Below are positions 12,338-23,145 of a stretch of 64,000 bases of DNA, piece by piece; within the stretch, counting starts at the first letter, position 1; each line of letters opens with the position of its first letter. The stretch is taken from NCBI GenBank assembly GCA_947650285.1, contig CANTFL010001484.1, forward strand, positions 248,001 to 312,000, written 5' to 3'. The position numbers and the translations under genes were made by a program. The stretch comes from Hyaloperonospora brassicae. Taxonomy: Eukaryota > Oomycota > Peronosporomycetes > Peronosporales > Peronosporaceae. The notes below the pieces were generated by a model. It made no database searches. It worked only from the letters and a program-made list of their open reading frames with translations, and had not been told where the DNA came from.

Positions 12338-15160
12338 GTGTGCAAGTAAAGTATTTTTTGTTTCGCTGGTGGATCGAAACGAACTGCGGGGGAACTGTAA
12401 AATGACATACTTTTCAGCGTGCGGTCCAGAACAAAGATGACGGGTTACTGCCGTACGAAGGGAAAAGGTAGGGGAATTGTGGATAATCGCCAGGTAAACG
12501 CAATATATGGTCTGATTACGCGGTCGTCATGGTCTTTCGTTGCGACGGACAGGCAGAACGTCTATGAAATGCGACGTACGACACTCACTTCGCCCATGTG
12601 AGGAGTTCGGTATAACGAGGTGTCGTTGTAGCTTACCGGATAGGCGTTGTGCTCAGGATGACCGTCAACATGTCACCCGGAAGTCCATGGGATATGTGAA
12701 GGCGAGTGCAGACCCGTCTCTTTCGAGGCAATAAGGTGACAAATCGCCCACTTTGGCAATGGTGTCAAGCTTTCATGGTACAAATGCGTCACATTGGACA
12801 CGCACGTTGCACTGTGAGACATTCGGAAGTAAGCGACAACGCCGTTGAGATGCCCATTGAGAGCGACGTCGCTTGTTCCACAGTTATTTGCGTTGTACGC
12901 ATCTTTCGCTGTGCACACGGCGGAAGATGTAGTCGCGCTTGCAGACGGTGTATTGACGCGTGCATGGCCAAAGATATGACAACATGCCAAGCAGGTTGAA
13001 GTAACAGCTTATGTTGCATACCTGTCGTGTCCGGACCACAGCGCGTGCAATTTCGACTTGTTATGTGTAGCAGCTACAACATCATCAGCGTTTGCAGCAA
13101 AAAGTCCTCGCACGTGACTGAAGGTAGCGGTCGGATCTTCGTGATGGGATGCTGTGAAGCGACAAGCCCATACACAGTGCCCTACATGCGCTTGACTGTA
13201 AATGCCTTTCACTGCTCGTAGAATCCACACTCACACCTGCCTCCCTCCTTTTTCTTTGGTTTATGCATTGAGCATCCGAGATTTGAACCCTGGGAAATGC
13301 GCGTACGCTGCCACCACAACTTTAACAGCAACGTAGCGGTCACCAGAGCATTTGGCCAGTTGAAACACATTGCACTTCTTCGACCGGCTCGCACAATGTG
13401 AAGTAAATATCTGCCACGATAACTTGCTCTTCTCGAAACCTGACTTTGTGAGATTTTCGTCCTAAGCAGTATGCATCATTCAAGCGCGGCGTTCTGACAC
13501 ACCTTATCCACGTCCATCATGAAGGAATAGCTTTGTGGATGGCGCAATATGTTCGAAAGGGTTAACAGAGCAGAGATGACATCCTTTCGAGCGGTTTTGG
13601 CCAAGGATATCGCCAAACTGGCTGCTAAGTACACGCCTTGGGTTTCCTATATGCACCGCGCGTTTGTCGTCCGCTGAACCAGCTTCTTAGAAGTTCCATC
13701 TTGATTGCACATTCTTCTGGTCATTTTGTTGTGATATGCAAGCGGTAGCACTAATCTGAAGCAATGGTCGTGCAAGTTTTTATAGGTCACATCAACTAGG
13801 CAAAGCGTCTTCATTACTATGGCTGTTGTCTGCTATACACTGGCTGCATTCATTCTACAAAACTTCGTCGATTTGTTTTTGTAACGCTCGCTGCTGAAGA
13901 CCTGAAGGTTCAGACATGCGTATGTCTATGGTCCAGCAGCTACACAGTAGACAGTCCTCATAAAAGTTTCTAGTCGGCCATGCACCTGCCACTAGACCAC
14001 AATCATCGAGCGTGAATGTATCGTAGCGATCGCCATATGTAAACGCTATCGAGTGCATTTACGAGTTGTGCACATCAGCGACAAAAACGCTCGTTGACCG
14101 GTAAAATAGTAGACTGTACGCCGTTGATGTGCGACGCAGAGAGCGAGCATTCGGGTTCTGGTCTGGATGCGACTGGGAACACAGAAGCCAGTTAGAGTGG
14201 TTGTGATGAGAAAGATCGCGCGGACCGTATCGATCACTTATTGCTCTGGAATCGTACCGCACCAAACGTCATTTGTGCATGCAACATCTGAAAAGCTTGG
14301 AGGACGCACATTGCCATATTGCCAGACCTTACGCTCTAGCGTTCGTATGCAAGGTGTATGTTCGTGAGCATGAACTCACGCGAGAATACGGGAATGATGC
14401 CCCTTTTGTGCAGCCTCTGCACAGATACTTACATTGTAGCAACCACACACGGGTTGACGAAGCTATGAATGCGTGCTCTGGTTGCAACACATTTTACAAA
14501 CTGACTCACGACAACTGTGGACTGGCTCTGCATAAGGAGCCAGTGTTTGTGGATCATTCACTCATATCTTGCAAGTTGTTTTGTATTTGGATTACCGTTT
14601 GCACAAAAACCAACAATCAGTATGAGAAGTGGAGGTGCCTTTGCCTGAACAAGTGTACTTGCTCGCTATAACGGGCTGGCAGCACAAGTATGCCTCGGCA
14701 AGATTCAATAACTTCAGTGGTTCCTGCTCGTAGACATTCAGCACGTCTTGTAAGTATTTTGGATTCGTAGCACTTGCAATAAAAAAACTGAAGAGGAGGG
14801 TGCGTTCCGCCATTGTTTTCGTTTACACTTCTCCCAGTAAGCATGCTTTAACGAGTTGCACGCGCTTCTTGCAAACGATTTTCCTCTGGTGCAAAAATGG
14901 CGATGCCTTACGCAGTCGACGCTTACGCGCATGACCCTTACAGCTCTCTTCTCCGCAAAGACCATCGCTGATAGCAAAGTTTGTCAATGCCAACAAGACA
15001 GTTGCATCCACGAAAGCACATTGTATCGTGCTTCAATTGCGATACGGTAACAAAATAGCTCTCTTTGCAATACACGTCAGCAGCTTTTCGACAGGCTAAA
15101 AACAGGACTGGAGATGGCAATCACCAGGACGCTCTTGGTCAAAAGTACTTCACAACCCAA
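12338..15160. other. Intergenic region, no recognised gene
   Basis: A 2.8-kb gap inside the gene island. All open frames are short and none resembles a family I know. The stretch could hold decayed transposon sequence, but no terminal repeats, target duplications or transposase motifs were found. Confidence 0.5.
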
Positions 15161-17398
15161 CTAGGCCAAAGCCAGGTCAATAAGGTGCTCGCCATCGTCG
15201 CTGCTATCATCGTCAACGTCGTCGTCATCGTCGTCGTCGTCGTCGTCATCATCGTCATCATCGTCGTCACTAGATTCGCGCTTATTACCATCTTGTGAGC
15301 GGTGCTCGATCTCTAAGCTCGCGTCCACAACCTCTTCATCGGCGTCCATGCTTTCTACAGTCTCCACAATATTCGTAGGAGTCAACACTGCCTTGAGAAC
15401 CGCAGGATTCTTTGATCCTTCCTTTGCAGCCTCTTGCTGTGTCATCAACGCGAAGGGAGGCCGACGCAAACACCGCCGCTTGTTGAACCACCGCCGCAGC
15501 TGTGTCATGTTTACATCTACCGTTTGTTTTTTCGCGTCTCGGAGCGGCGGGGTATTTAACTGCTCCAAATAGTTTTCCATCTCTTCTTGCGAGGGTTTGT
15601 ACTTCTGCTGAAACCATGCCTCGAGTGCCGTCAGCTGATCCATCGAAAATTTCATAGGCCGCAACACGCGTCCTTTTCGTTCCTTTCCGCGAGGTTTGAT
15701 AGCAGGCTTCGCTTTCTTCTTCGGCGGCTCTCCCGACAGTAGGAGGGAAGAATCATCACCAAAGACTGCGCTTCTGTTCTCTACATCATTCCCCGGTGAA
15801 TGTCCATACTTCAGACCAATTCTTCCTTTCGCGCTCGACGCCGTGCTGAGTGCTGGGCTTGCTGGTGCGGATAACGGCATGTCTCCATCGGCGTCCGGCT
15901 CCACCACAGCGCGTCGATTCATACCCAGACTCTCCAGAAGGGCAATAGTAGTCTTGCGTAGCAGTGTTGGCTTAGTGTATTCCTTCAAAATTAGCTTCAA
16001 ATCTGCTACGAGGCCCGACTGGATACGCACGTCAGGCTCGACTTTCATAGCACGCAACAAGTCGACCACTTGCTGTAGCCCATTCGTAACAACCGTCGAC
16101 TTTGACTGTTTCATCAGACTACGCAGCCGGTTTTGCAATGCCATGACTTCCAGTACAGAAGCACGCTTGACCGCGTAAGAATCATCCATGTCCAAGTCCG
16201 GCGTGCGCTGGCCCATGACACGGCCGTTGACATTACTTCCTTGATGCTCTGCAGCGGTCGGTACAGAATGTGACGCTGCTATGTAAGACCGGATATTGTC
16301 AGGTCTCGTAAACGCGTTCACCGCTGCATCAAACAAATAGCTCTGTGCTCGTACACGGTCGACCTCCTTCACAAGCTCATTGGGATCCACAGAAGCACGC
16401 AAGTGAGCAATGCGCTGTTCCAAACGCAAGTCAATCTCCTCCTCGGCAGCTTGGGCATCATGGCCTGCTTCCACCGCCAACTTGACGTACCGCATACGCT
16501 CCCGGAAACGACGTCGCTTGAACCAATCGCGCACATGAGCAAGCGATAGACCACCCAAGTAAAACGGGTTCGCATACGGCCGGTAGTTCAGAATCGTGCG
16601 CATGAGCGTCAGTTCGTCGAGTAGCGGTCGTGGGTACGAGTAGTACCATTCCTGTAGCTTTTGCACCTGCAATGGCATGCACAACCTGCCAAAAGCTGAG
16701 GACGAGCGACCACTTTCCTGTGCAATAGCCGTCGCTGTTGCTGCAGCAGCACTGGCTTGCACGGCTGCTTGTAGTGCCTGGAACGTGCCGCTTTGCAGCG
16801 ACACTTTCGACACCAAGTTGGCTTCGCCCTGCATGCTCGTGGCCTGAATGAGCTCCGCCATCTCTTTCAACCGGATGATCGCGGTCTCCATTTTGGCCAG
16901 CCCGCGGTCCGTCTGGTCTTCCGTCGCTTCGTCCACCGCCTGCTTCGCCACGACTGCAGGGTTGTCCACACCCTTTTGATCGACCGCTGCCACGTCGTCT
17001 GGATTGCGCAATGGCAGCATGGCCATTGCCTGGCCGCACAAACAGCCTCCACCTTGGCCCAGTCGCTGGCTCGAGCGCTGGCGGCACTCGACGCGCGTCT
17101 CGCTCAAGCTCTTGACCTCGAGCAAGAGCCCGTCGCAGCCCGTGAGCAGCTGCGACGTCTTGGCCGTAATGCTCTTGTTGTACGTCTTGCCCGCGTCCAG
17201 CGACTCGCGCACGAGTTTCGCCACGAGCTCGACGGCCGGCGTCACGTCCACGTCCTGCCACGCCGCGTGCTCGAGCTGGTCGTCCTCCGAGTCCTCGTTG
17301 TCGCTCACGCCCGCGTCGTCGAGCTCGAGCACTGGCGCATCTTCGGGGACGCGCGGCGGCTCTTTGCAGATAAAGTCCATCTTCATCGCGCTGCTCAT
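15161..17398 (-). CDS. Homeodomain-like nuclear protein with acidic tail
   Basis: Single-exon frame of about 745 residues when started at the ATG at 17398. The frame is open further upstream, but that part would run into the CIAO1 gene on the other strand. Two atypical homeodomain-like units are visible: about 225-300, ending in W-F-K-R-R-R (W292), and about 575-645, ending in W-F-N-K-R-R (W637). Both keep the W-F-x-x-R-R recognition-helix core, with enlarged loops as in TALE-type proteins. Residues about 420-490 form a helical block that faintly recalls the TFIIS N-terminal domain fold. A P-P-K-K-K-A-K stretch near 550 is a likely nuclear signal. The last 40 residues are mostly Asp (encoded by 15206-15278), a low-complexity tract prone to slippage. 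Probably a DNA-binding regulator; target unknown. Confidence 0.75.
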   Translation of the reverse strand: MSSAMKMDFICKEPPRVPEDAPVLELDDAGVSDNEDSEDDQLEHAAWQDVDVTPAVELVAKLVRESLDAGKTYNKSITAKTSQLLTGCDGLLLEVKSLSETRVECRQRSSQRLGQGGGCLCGQAMAMLPLRNPDDVAAVDQKGVDNPAVVAKQAVDEATEDQTDRGLAKMETAIIRLKEMAELIQATSMQGEANLVSKVSLQSGTFQALQAAVQASAAAATATAIAQESGRSSSAFGRLCMPLQVQKLQEWYYSYPRPLLDELTLMRTILNYRPYANPFYLGGLSLAHVRDWFKRRRFRERMRYVKLAVEAGHDAQAAEEEIDLRLEQRIAHLRASVDPNELVKEVDRVRAQSYLFDAAVNAFTRPDNIRSYIAASHSVPTAAEHQGSNVNGRVMGQRTPDLDMDDSYAVKRASVLEVMALQNRLRSLMKQSKSTVVTNGLQQVVDLLRAMKVEPDVRIQSGLVADLKLILKEYTKPTLLRKTTIALLESLGMNRRAVVEPDADGDMPLSAPASPALSTASSAKGRIGLKYGHSPGNDVENRSAVFGDDSSLLLSGEPPKKKAKPAIKPRGKERKGRVLRPMKFSMDQLTALEAWFQQKYKPSQEEMENYLEQLNTPPLRDAKKQTVDVNMTQLRRWFNKRRCLRRPPFALMTQQEAAKEGSKNPAVLKAVLTPTNIVETVESMDADEEVVDASLEIEHRSQDGNKRESSDDDDDDDDDDDDDDDDDVDDDSSDDGEHLIDLALA

Positions 17399-17554
17399 AG
17401 CTGCCACTGGCGACCACGGGAGGCTTCGGGCGGGCGGGCGCTGCTGGAGCGGTACAGTGTACCACTCACTCGCATGGGTGTCGGCCCCGAGTGTACCCAT
17501 TTGAACGGTTCGCCAGCGCGTCAAAAGGGGTGGCCGAGTGGCGGCGCGGAACGG
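17399..17554. promoter_or_regulatory. Compact divergent promoter
   Basis: Only 156 bp separate the two start codons: the homeodomain-like gene leaves to the left and CIAO1 to the right. Both promoters and both 5' leaders must fit here or overlap the neighbouring coding sequence. The stretch is GC-rich and contains no obvious TATA box. Confidence 0.6.
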
Positions 17555-18815
17555 ATGGCGGGAGCGCTCGAGCACGTGGCCGCGCTCGAAGGACACAGCG
17601 AACGCGCGTGGTACGTCGCGTGGCGCTTCGACGGCAAGTTACTGGCGTCGTGCAGCGGCGACCGGACCGTCCGTCTCTGGGCCGCCAATAGCACTGGCGC
17701 TTGGACGTGCGCGGGCATTCTGGAAGATGCCCAGGGGCGCACGATACGAGCGTGCGAGTGGTACGTTGTGCTACTGTAGAACCTGGTGCGGTGTTTCTCT
17801 GCACGTGTGTTGGCATCGCTGTGTGTGTGTGCGTGTGGGTGGATCGCTGTGTGTGGGAGTCGTCGCAAGATTTGGAGCTCGATTGAACTCGACGTTGACG
17901 ACCACCTTCATGTGTGGCTACTGAGCAGGTCACCCAATGGTCGCTACTTGGCCTCTGTGAGCTTCGATGCAACGACTGTGATCTGGGAGAAACGGGAGAG
18001 CTCGTACGAGGTCGTGGCGAGTCTTGAAGGCCACGAGAGCGAGGTCAAGAGCGTGGCCTGGAGTCCGTCGGGAAGTTACATTGCTACGTGCAGTCGCGAC
18101 AAGAGTATCTGGATCTGGGAGGCCGATGCCGACACGGACTTTGAGTGTATCTCTGTGCTTCATGGACACACGCAGGACGTCAAATTTGTGACGTGGCACC
18201 CGACACAAGACCTCCTTGTGTCGACGAGCTATGATAATACAATTCGTGTGTGGGCTGAGAATGAAGATGATTGGTACTGCAAAGAGACGCTAACTGGCCA
18301 CGAGGCGACGGTGTGGGGAGTTGCGTTCAACGCGGAGGGTACCGAAATGGCGTCGGTCTCCGATGACAACGACGTCATGCTTTGGCACTATGACCACAAC
18401 AGTAAGGAAATGGACGAGGACGGAAGGTGCGTTTGTCAACCGTATTGCGAGTCACGGATCTCGCGTGCACAATGTCTAACACGCTTTCTGCCCCAGCAGC
18501 TCGAAGCAGTGGCAACGAACCTCCACGCTTTCCAATTGCCACGAGCGCACCGTCTTTAGTGTGGACTGGACCAAGCAGGGCGATTACCTTGTTACGGGTG
18601 CTGGCGACAATGCCATCCGCGTGTTCCAACGCAGCCACTCGCCTAGCTGCTTCGACCTCGTACTTGAGCAGAAGCAGGCACACGCAAGCGACATCAATTG
18701 CGTGCGATGGAGTCCCGAGCCATGGCAAGTGGACGATCGTGGCAAGAAGTCGCTTTGGCTCGCGTCTGCGGGTGACGACGCGCTCGTGCATATTTGGAGG
18801 TTCCACCTGCCTTAA
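17555..18815 (+). CDS. CIAO1: CIAO1/Cia1 cytosolic iron-sulfur assembly WD40 protein
   Basis: Seven-bladed WD40 propeller of the CIA targeting complex, which works with MMS19 and CIAO2 to hand 4Fe-4S clusters to cytosolic and nuclear proteins. Exons 17555-17760, 17929-18426 and 18497-18815 give 340 residues, the usual family length. Blades are recognisable from the G-H-S-E-R-A-W start to the final H-I-W-R-F. Family-specific segments include S-F-D-A-T-T-V-I-W, G-H-E-S-E-V-K-S-V-A-W and C-S-R-D-K-S-I-W-I-W. Intron 1 (168 nt) has a GT-rich tract. The intron 2 acceptor is a CAG-CAG tandem (18494-18499), so isoforms with or without one serine are possible. It shares a divergent promoter with the homeodomain-like gene. 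Confidence 0.96.
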
Positions 18816-18933
18816 GTGTCAATGTAGCCATCTTGAGGACCGGAGTGTGAAGTAACTGCTAAGTTCCATTTTCCTACCGTGTGGTTTGTTCTTGGCCGTC
18901 GTGACCGAACCAAAGCTGACGACGCCGGCGTCG

Positions 18934-20524
18934 ATGGAGCCCGAAGAGCTCCAGGCCGAGCCACGCTGGTCCAGCATTCGCTACGCGCCACACCCTCTTC
19001 CTTCGCAGTGGAAGCGCGCGACAGATGAGCGGCTGATGCTGCTGGTAACGCAGTCGACGGCCAGCGGCGAAAGGTTTCCGGTGGGTGTCAACTGTACGTT
19101 TGTCCTAAACGAACGCTGCTGCGTGTGTTCGCTCGTGCGTCGACGAGTGTGTTGTTCCAGGCTACTTCATTGAGCAGGTCGTGGCTGCACTGCACTGAAA
19201 TTGCGTGCATATTTGCATTATGTGGACAGGGCTCGAGGTCTCTCGCGTCGTGCGACGCTCTCCTGTGGACTGTGTAAAGCGCTACGCCGTTTTGCATGAG
19301 GCGCAAGAGCGGTATGAGGAACAAGAAGGAGAGGCACAAGGGCTGGAAGGAAAAACGAACGCAACAGCTGATGGTGGAGCGCTAGAGGGAGAGGTGGAAG
19401 GCGCTTTCTTGGACAGCGGGGACGAGTTTTTCGAGGAACAGTCGCTGAGCGACTTTGCTACGCCCGTGGCCTCGCCTAAGCTCGATTCGCTGGGTGCATC
19501 GAAGGGCTTTATGATGAGCAGGCCCATATCTCCAGTGTCCTCGCCACCGTTTGCAGTCACTCGACCGGATGTAAGTAGACAAACAGAACCCGCTGTTCCG
19601 GGAAGGGACCCGTTCCGATGGGAAAGTTTAGCGAATGACCCGAACTACAACGCCCCAATGCTCCATTCTCCACTGAGCTCGCGTCACACCGAAACGCTGC
19701 CAAGCCGTTCTGGATCAGTGGATCACGAAGCAAAAGGCTTGTCGTGTGCCTCGTCACCACGATTGTCGTCACGAGGGCTCATGTCGCCGTCCTGTACGCA
19801 GGTACAATCTGCTACGTTGCAGTGAGCATGTCCGCCTTCGTCGTTAACGCCCGTCTTTCTTTCTTTCTTTGCTTTGCTTGATTTTGTTAGGGCCATGTCA
19901 GCGACGTGAGAGGCGGTCCGAACTATACAGCCTCTGTTCTCACACATGCGTTTAAGGGGCTCGCTATGAGCGCACAGCCTTCAAGTGTAACTCTTACCAG
20001 TTCTCCTCGCTTAAGCGATACGATCTCTAACTCAGGTAATGCTGCATTGTTTGCGAACATGCAGCAAACCGTGTTGTGATTTCTGACCTTTTCGTCGTGG
20101 TTTGATACTGATAGAGCACCCGTTCTTCAAAGACGAAGGAGAGAATACGTTCGTCCGCCACTCTGCGACGACCAGTGTGAGTAGATTTGGAATAGGATCC
20201 AGAGTTGCGGCATCACCATCAAACGACGTAAACGAGATGGGTGTTGGTGCCGGACACCTGCATCGCCGGGTGAACCCGCACCTGGTGCAAATGTCAGCTA
20301 CGTCCGAGGACAACCTATTCTCCGGGTCAGTGACACAGTCAGCCCTGGAAGATGCCTTTTTGGATATGGCCGGCTCGCGTTTGGACGCTTCGAATGTGCT
20401 ATTGGGCAGCCGTATGTCGACACCACTCGGTAGTCATGTACACCTGCCTTCTGGACAGCTCCAGGCGAGAAGTACTGACTGTGCGCCAAGGCAGAGCGAC
20501 GGTAAAGTGGGCAATAGCGGTTAA
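18934..20524 (+). CDS. SANT/Myb-like domain protein of unknown role
   Basis: Proposed exons 18934-19084, 19230-19801, 19891-20035 and 20115-20524 keep one frame of about 425 residues. Residues about 25-75 look like a single SANT/Myb helix-turn-helix: Q-W-K-R-A-T-D-E-R-L-M-L-L-V, then F-P-V-G-L-E-V-S-R-V-V, then P-V-D-C-V-K-R-Y-A-V-L. The rest is Ser/Pro-rich and probably disordered, with an acidic stretch near 110. A chromatin or transcription role is a guess from the SANT fold. The gene starts 118 bp after the CIAO1 stop on the same strand. The first junction is the least certain because the donor at 19085 is weak. A GTAAGT inside exon 2 (about 19573) could be an alternative donor. Confidence 0.68.
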
Positions 20525-21496
20525 TTATCTTTTGATCCTGGTAGCCTTTACGAACCAGAAGCTTTATCGATGGATGGCACTAGTACATTTCAGCATTATG
20601 AGCTACCAAACGAAAATAGTCACGTAGTCCGGTACACTCGGCATCTGTGCGCGCGAGGCTGCACTGCGCAATATGGCAGCTCCCGATTAAAAGGCAAACA
20701 AGTTGTTCGTTATCTATGTGAGCTATATTGTCACAAGCAGGATGTGACGTCATTCGATGGCATTCACTGTCTTACATTGCAAACCCAAGGAAAAAAGCTA
20801 TTGCCAACGAGCTTATGTAAGGTTAGGCCAGACTCATCGGCAGCTACTTCCCAAATGTCTGTAAGCTGCGCACACATGCACGTGATGAACTCAAGTGCGA
20901 TCAAGTGCACACAACATAACCTTATAGCAAGCACTTTTTGCGCCTACTGACACAAATGAAGCCATATTTAACTGGTGGCATGCGCCTCGGAACCTTGCGT
21001 GCGATCTAGTGCTTGGAAGCATGAAGTAAGCATACGGTACCGCCAGTTTCTATTGAGAAAAAGGACTGTATATGGTATCATAACAGAAAGAGAACGAGAT
21101 TTGGTCTAAACAAAATCACAAAGTAATTTTACAAATACGCGTGCTAACTCCTTGCTCACCACGCACGTTGCACGCGTCTATCGTTGGGTGGATCGGCTAC
21201 CAAACTGACTTATAGCAGCCAAAGCCTCGAGTGTCTTCAAAAGTAACCTTGATGACATCATCCGCTACGATGGAGCTCACATTGGTATTACATTTAGGGC
21301 ACACTGAATTTCCCCACAGATTTCTGGCAAATCCTCTCAGATTTCTGTCAATATCCCTTCGGTTTGATGTACACTACATGATTGGCAAATCAATAGGCTA
21401 CGTATCCACCCATATCGTCTGCAAAACCGGTTCCACTAACCTTCGTCTCCTGCTAAACATATTTGATCAAACTCCTTCTTTCCTATTCATTAGGCA
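20525..21496. other. Intergenic region, no recognised gene
   Basis: Boundary between the gene island and the transposon region. No feature recognised. The right edge is the GTTTC target duplication (21497-21501) of element A. Confidence 0.6.
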
Positions 21497-21501
21497 GTTT
21501 C

Positions 21502-21916
21502 TGTAACGGGGCAGCCCGTTACATGGAAGTGTCACTTTAAAGAAACAATGACAATAAAGAATATAAAGTTGAATATTCGTTGAACAAAATCACCGATAGT
21601 GGTGATATTGGTGAGGCGACCAAAGGGTCTGCTCATTGGTTGATATCGTTATGATATCAACCCACCAATCACCGCAAGACGCGCGCAATGAGTGGTGACA
21701 AGACGTCACCATACGCTCGGTTATATTAGTATAATTGAGTTAAGTCAAATAGAGAGACAGTGGTTAAAAGACTTAATTATATTAATATAACAGTTTTACT
21801 TTTCCCTAAGACAGTGATGCCTCTGCATTACCTACCGCTTCCTCGGTTGCCTCGTGTACGCTTGTCGGTGCACGATACCCTTGCGTTAAGTTCACGCAAG
21901 GGTGTGCCCCGTTACA
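21502..21916 (+). repeat. 5' LTR of element A
   Basis: 415 bp, starting TGTAACGGG and ending CCCCGTTACA. The first 22 nt are themselves a hairpin (arms 21502-21510 and 21515-21523). Further stems are at 21638-21647/21653-21662 and 21877-21886/21894-21903. The right half matches the LTRs of element D rather than the 3' LTR of A. Confidence 0.95.
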
Positions 21917-21918
21917 CC

Positions 21919-21926
21919 TGGTAGCA
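21919..21926 (+). promoter_or_regulatory. Primer binding site of element A
   Basis: TGGTAGCA starts two bases after the LTR. It is complementary to the 3' end of eukaryotic initiator tRNA-Met (…TGCTACCA). The match weakens after these 8 nt, so the primer call is tentative. The same site follows the 5' LTR of D (55123-55130), and related versions follow those of B and C. Confidence 0.6.
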
Positions 21927-21972
21927 CTTTGTAGTCCTTCCAGCGACCACCTCCACATCATCCACCATAAAC

Positions 21973-23127
21973 ATGTTGAATGATGAGGAGACCTTTGACG
22001 CCACGCGTGAAGGGTTTACCCATTTGGGTGACATCGAATGGAGTGCGGAAGAACGAATGAGTTATACCGTAGGCGAGGTATCTATTAGCGCCATGTTGGA
22101 GTCCCTAGACAGAGACCAACAACATGCCGCTATAGCCAAGTTCATCCAAAGTGAACTTGTCGCCGAAAGGGAGAAAGTAGCCTTGCTTCACCAGCAAGGC
22201 TCTCAACAGGCCGAGCAGTTGAGAGAAATCGGTGCTCAACAGACAGAGCTGTTGAGACAGCAGCAGCAGCAATTCCATGCTGCTGTGGGCGGGACGGCAC
22301 ATGCGCGTCGTCCCGAGGTCATGAAGGTTGACATCTCCAAGTACAGTGGAGTCCCAAAAGACTCCCTGTTACTGTGGTTTGTCGAACTCGACAGAGCCTT
22401 AAGGGCTCGTCGCGTCGAAGATGAGCAAATGAAACTCACATTTGCTCAGACCCACTTGGCAGGGCGTGCCAAAACTTGGTCCCTGGGACTCGAGAGTAGC
22501 GACCCACATGTGTTTAGGTCGCTAGATGACTTCAAGGCCCGGCTCAGACAAACGTTTGAGCCACCACGCGCTGAGTTCAGAGCTCGTTCAGAGCTTCTGA
22601 AACTCAAGCAGGGTAAGCGTGATGTGCACGCTTACGCTCAACATATACGACTCCTCGCGAGTAGTATAATTTCTAACCCAGTTCATGAACACACGTTGAT
22701 TACGGTGTTCATGCAAGGGCTCGCAGAAGGGCCCGTCAGGAGCCACCTGTTCCGCCTTAAGCTGAATACGCTTGAAGAAGCGATATCAGCCGCGGAACAG
22801 GAAGACTTTAGCATGAGACAGGCTCATGCTAGCTCAAACTCTTATCGTCCACCGAGACGACAAGAGATCGGAGGTCCAGAACCAATGGACCTCTGCTATG
22901 TTGAGAGCGAGAGACCTTGCTCTTCAAACAACAAGCGATTGCTGAAGTGCAATCGCTGTCAGAAGTTAGGGCACTTCGCATACGAGTGTAGTGCTCCACG
23001 CCCAGTACCAAGCAGTACTGAGCGAAATGGACGACCATTCGCCAAGAAGGGAAATGGGCGTGGGATCAGCGCTATGGCGAAGCCGCAACTGCGAGACGGA
23101 CCATCAAAAAATGGTCGGGGTCAGTAG
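21973..23127 (+). CDS. gag: Gag of element A (intact)
   Basis: 384 residues. A helical, Gln-rich N-terminus (about 45-105) leads into the retrotransposon gag capsid region (about 115-265), with a W-F-V-E-L-D segment and an F-E-P-P-R-A-E-F-R-A-R block. A CCHC zinc knuckle C-x2-C-x4-H-x4-C lies at about 324-337, and the tail is basic. It forms the particle and packages the RNA. The stop is TAG in a CAG-TAG-G context inside a hairpin (23122-23145). The protease domain continues in another frame. Confidence 0.93.
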   Translation: MLNDEETFDATREGFTHLGDIEWSAEERMSYTVGEVSISAMLESLDRDQQHAAIAKFIQSELVAEREKVALLHQQGSQQAEQLREIGAQQTELLRQQQQQFHAAVGGTAHARRPEVMKVDISKYSGVPKDSLLLWFVELDRALRARRVEDEQMKLTFAQTHLAGRAKTWSLGLESSDPHVFRSLDDFKARLRQTFEPPRAEFRARSELLKLKQGKRDVHAYAQHIRLLASSIISNPVHEHTLITVFMQGLAEGPVRSHLFRLKLNTLEEAISAAEQEDFSMRQAHASSNSYRPPRRQEIGGPEPMDLCYVESERPCSSNNKRLLKCNRCQKLGHFAYECSAPRPVPSSTERNGRPFAKKGNGRGISAMAKPQLRDGPSKNGRGQ

Positions 23128-23145
23128 GGGCGGAGCGCCCTACTG
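23122..23145 (+). promoter_or_regulatory. Hairpin over the gag stop codon (element A)
   Basis: CAGTAGGG (23122-23129) pairs with CCCTACTG (23138-23145); the gag stop TAG is inside the left arm. The same arrangement is found in B, C and D, which makes a recoding or translation-control signal plausible. Confidence 0.65.

Noticed and set aside
13261..13330. tRNA-like B-box on the minus strand (GGTTCAAATCT)
   Set aside because: No matching acceptor stem, no clear A-box and imperfect T-stem; not a tRNA gene.
15206..15278. GTC/ATC triplet repeat as a possible CRISPR-like or regulatory repeat
   Set aside because: It is the codon repeat encoding the poly-Asp tail on the minus strand.
16458..17465. 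335-codon minus-strand frame inside the homeodomain-like gene
   Set aside because: Arg/Ala/Gly-rich shadow of the GC-rich true frame; the 745-residue frame has the domains.
16793..17554. Plus-strand open frame extending CIAO1 upstream
   Set aside because: It is antisense to the homeodomain-like gene; the CIAO1 family starts near the ATG at 17555.
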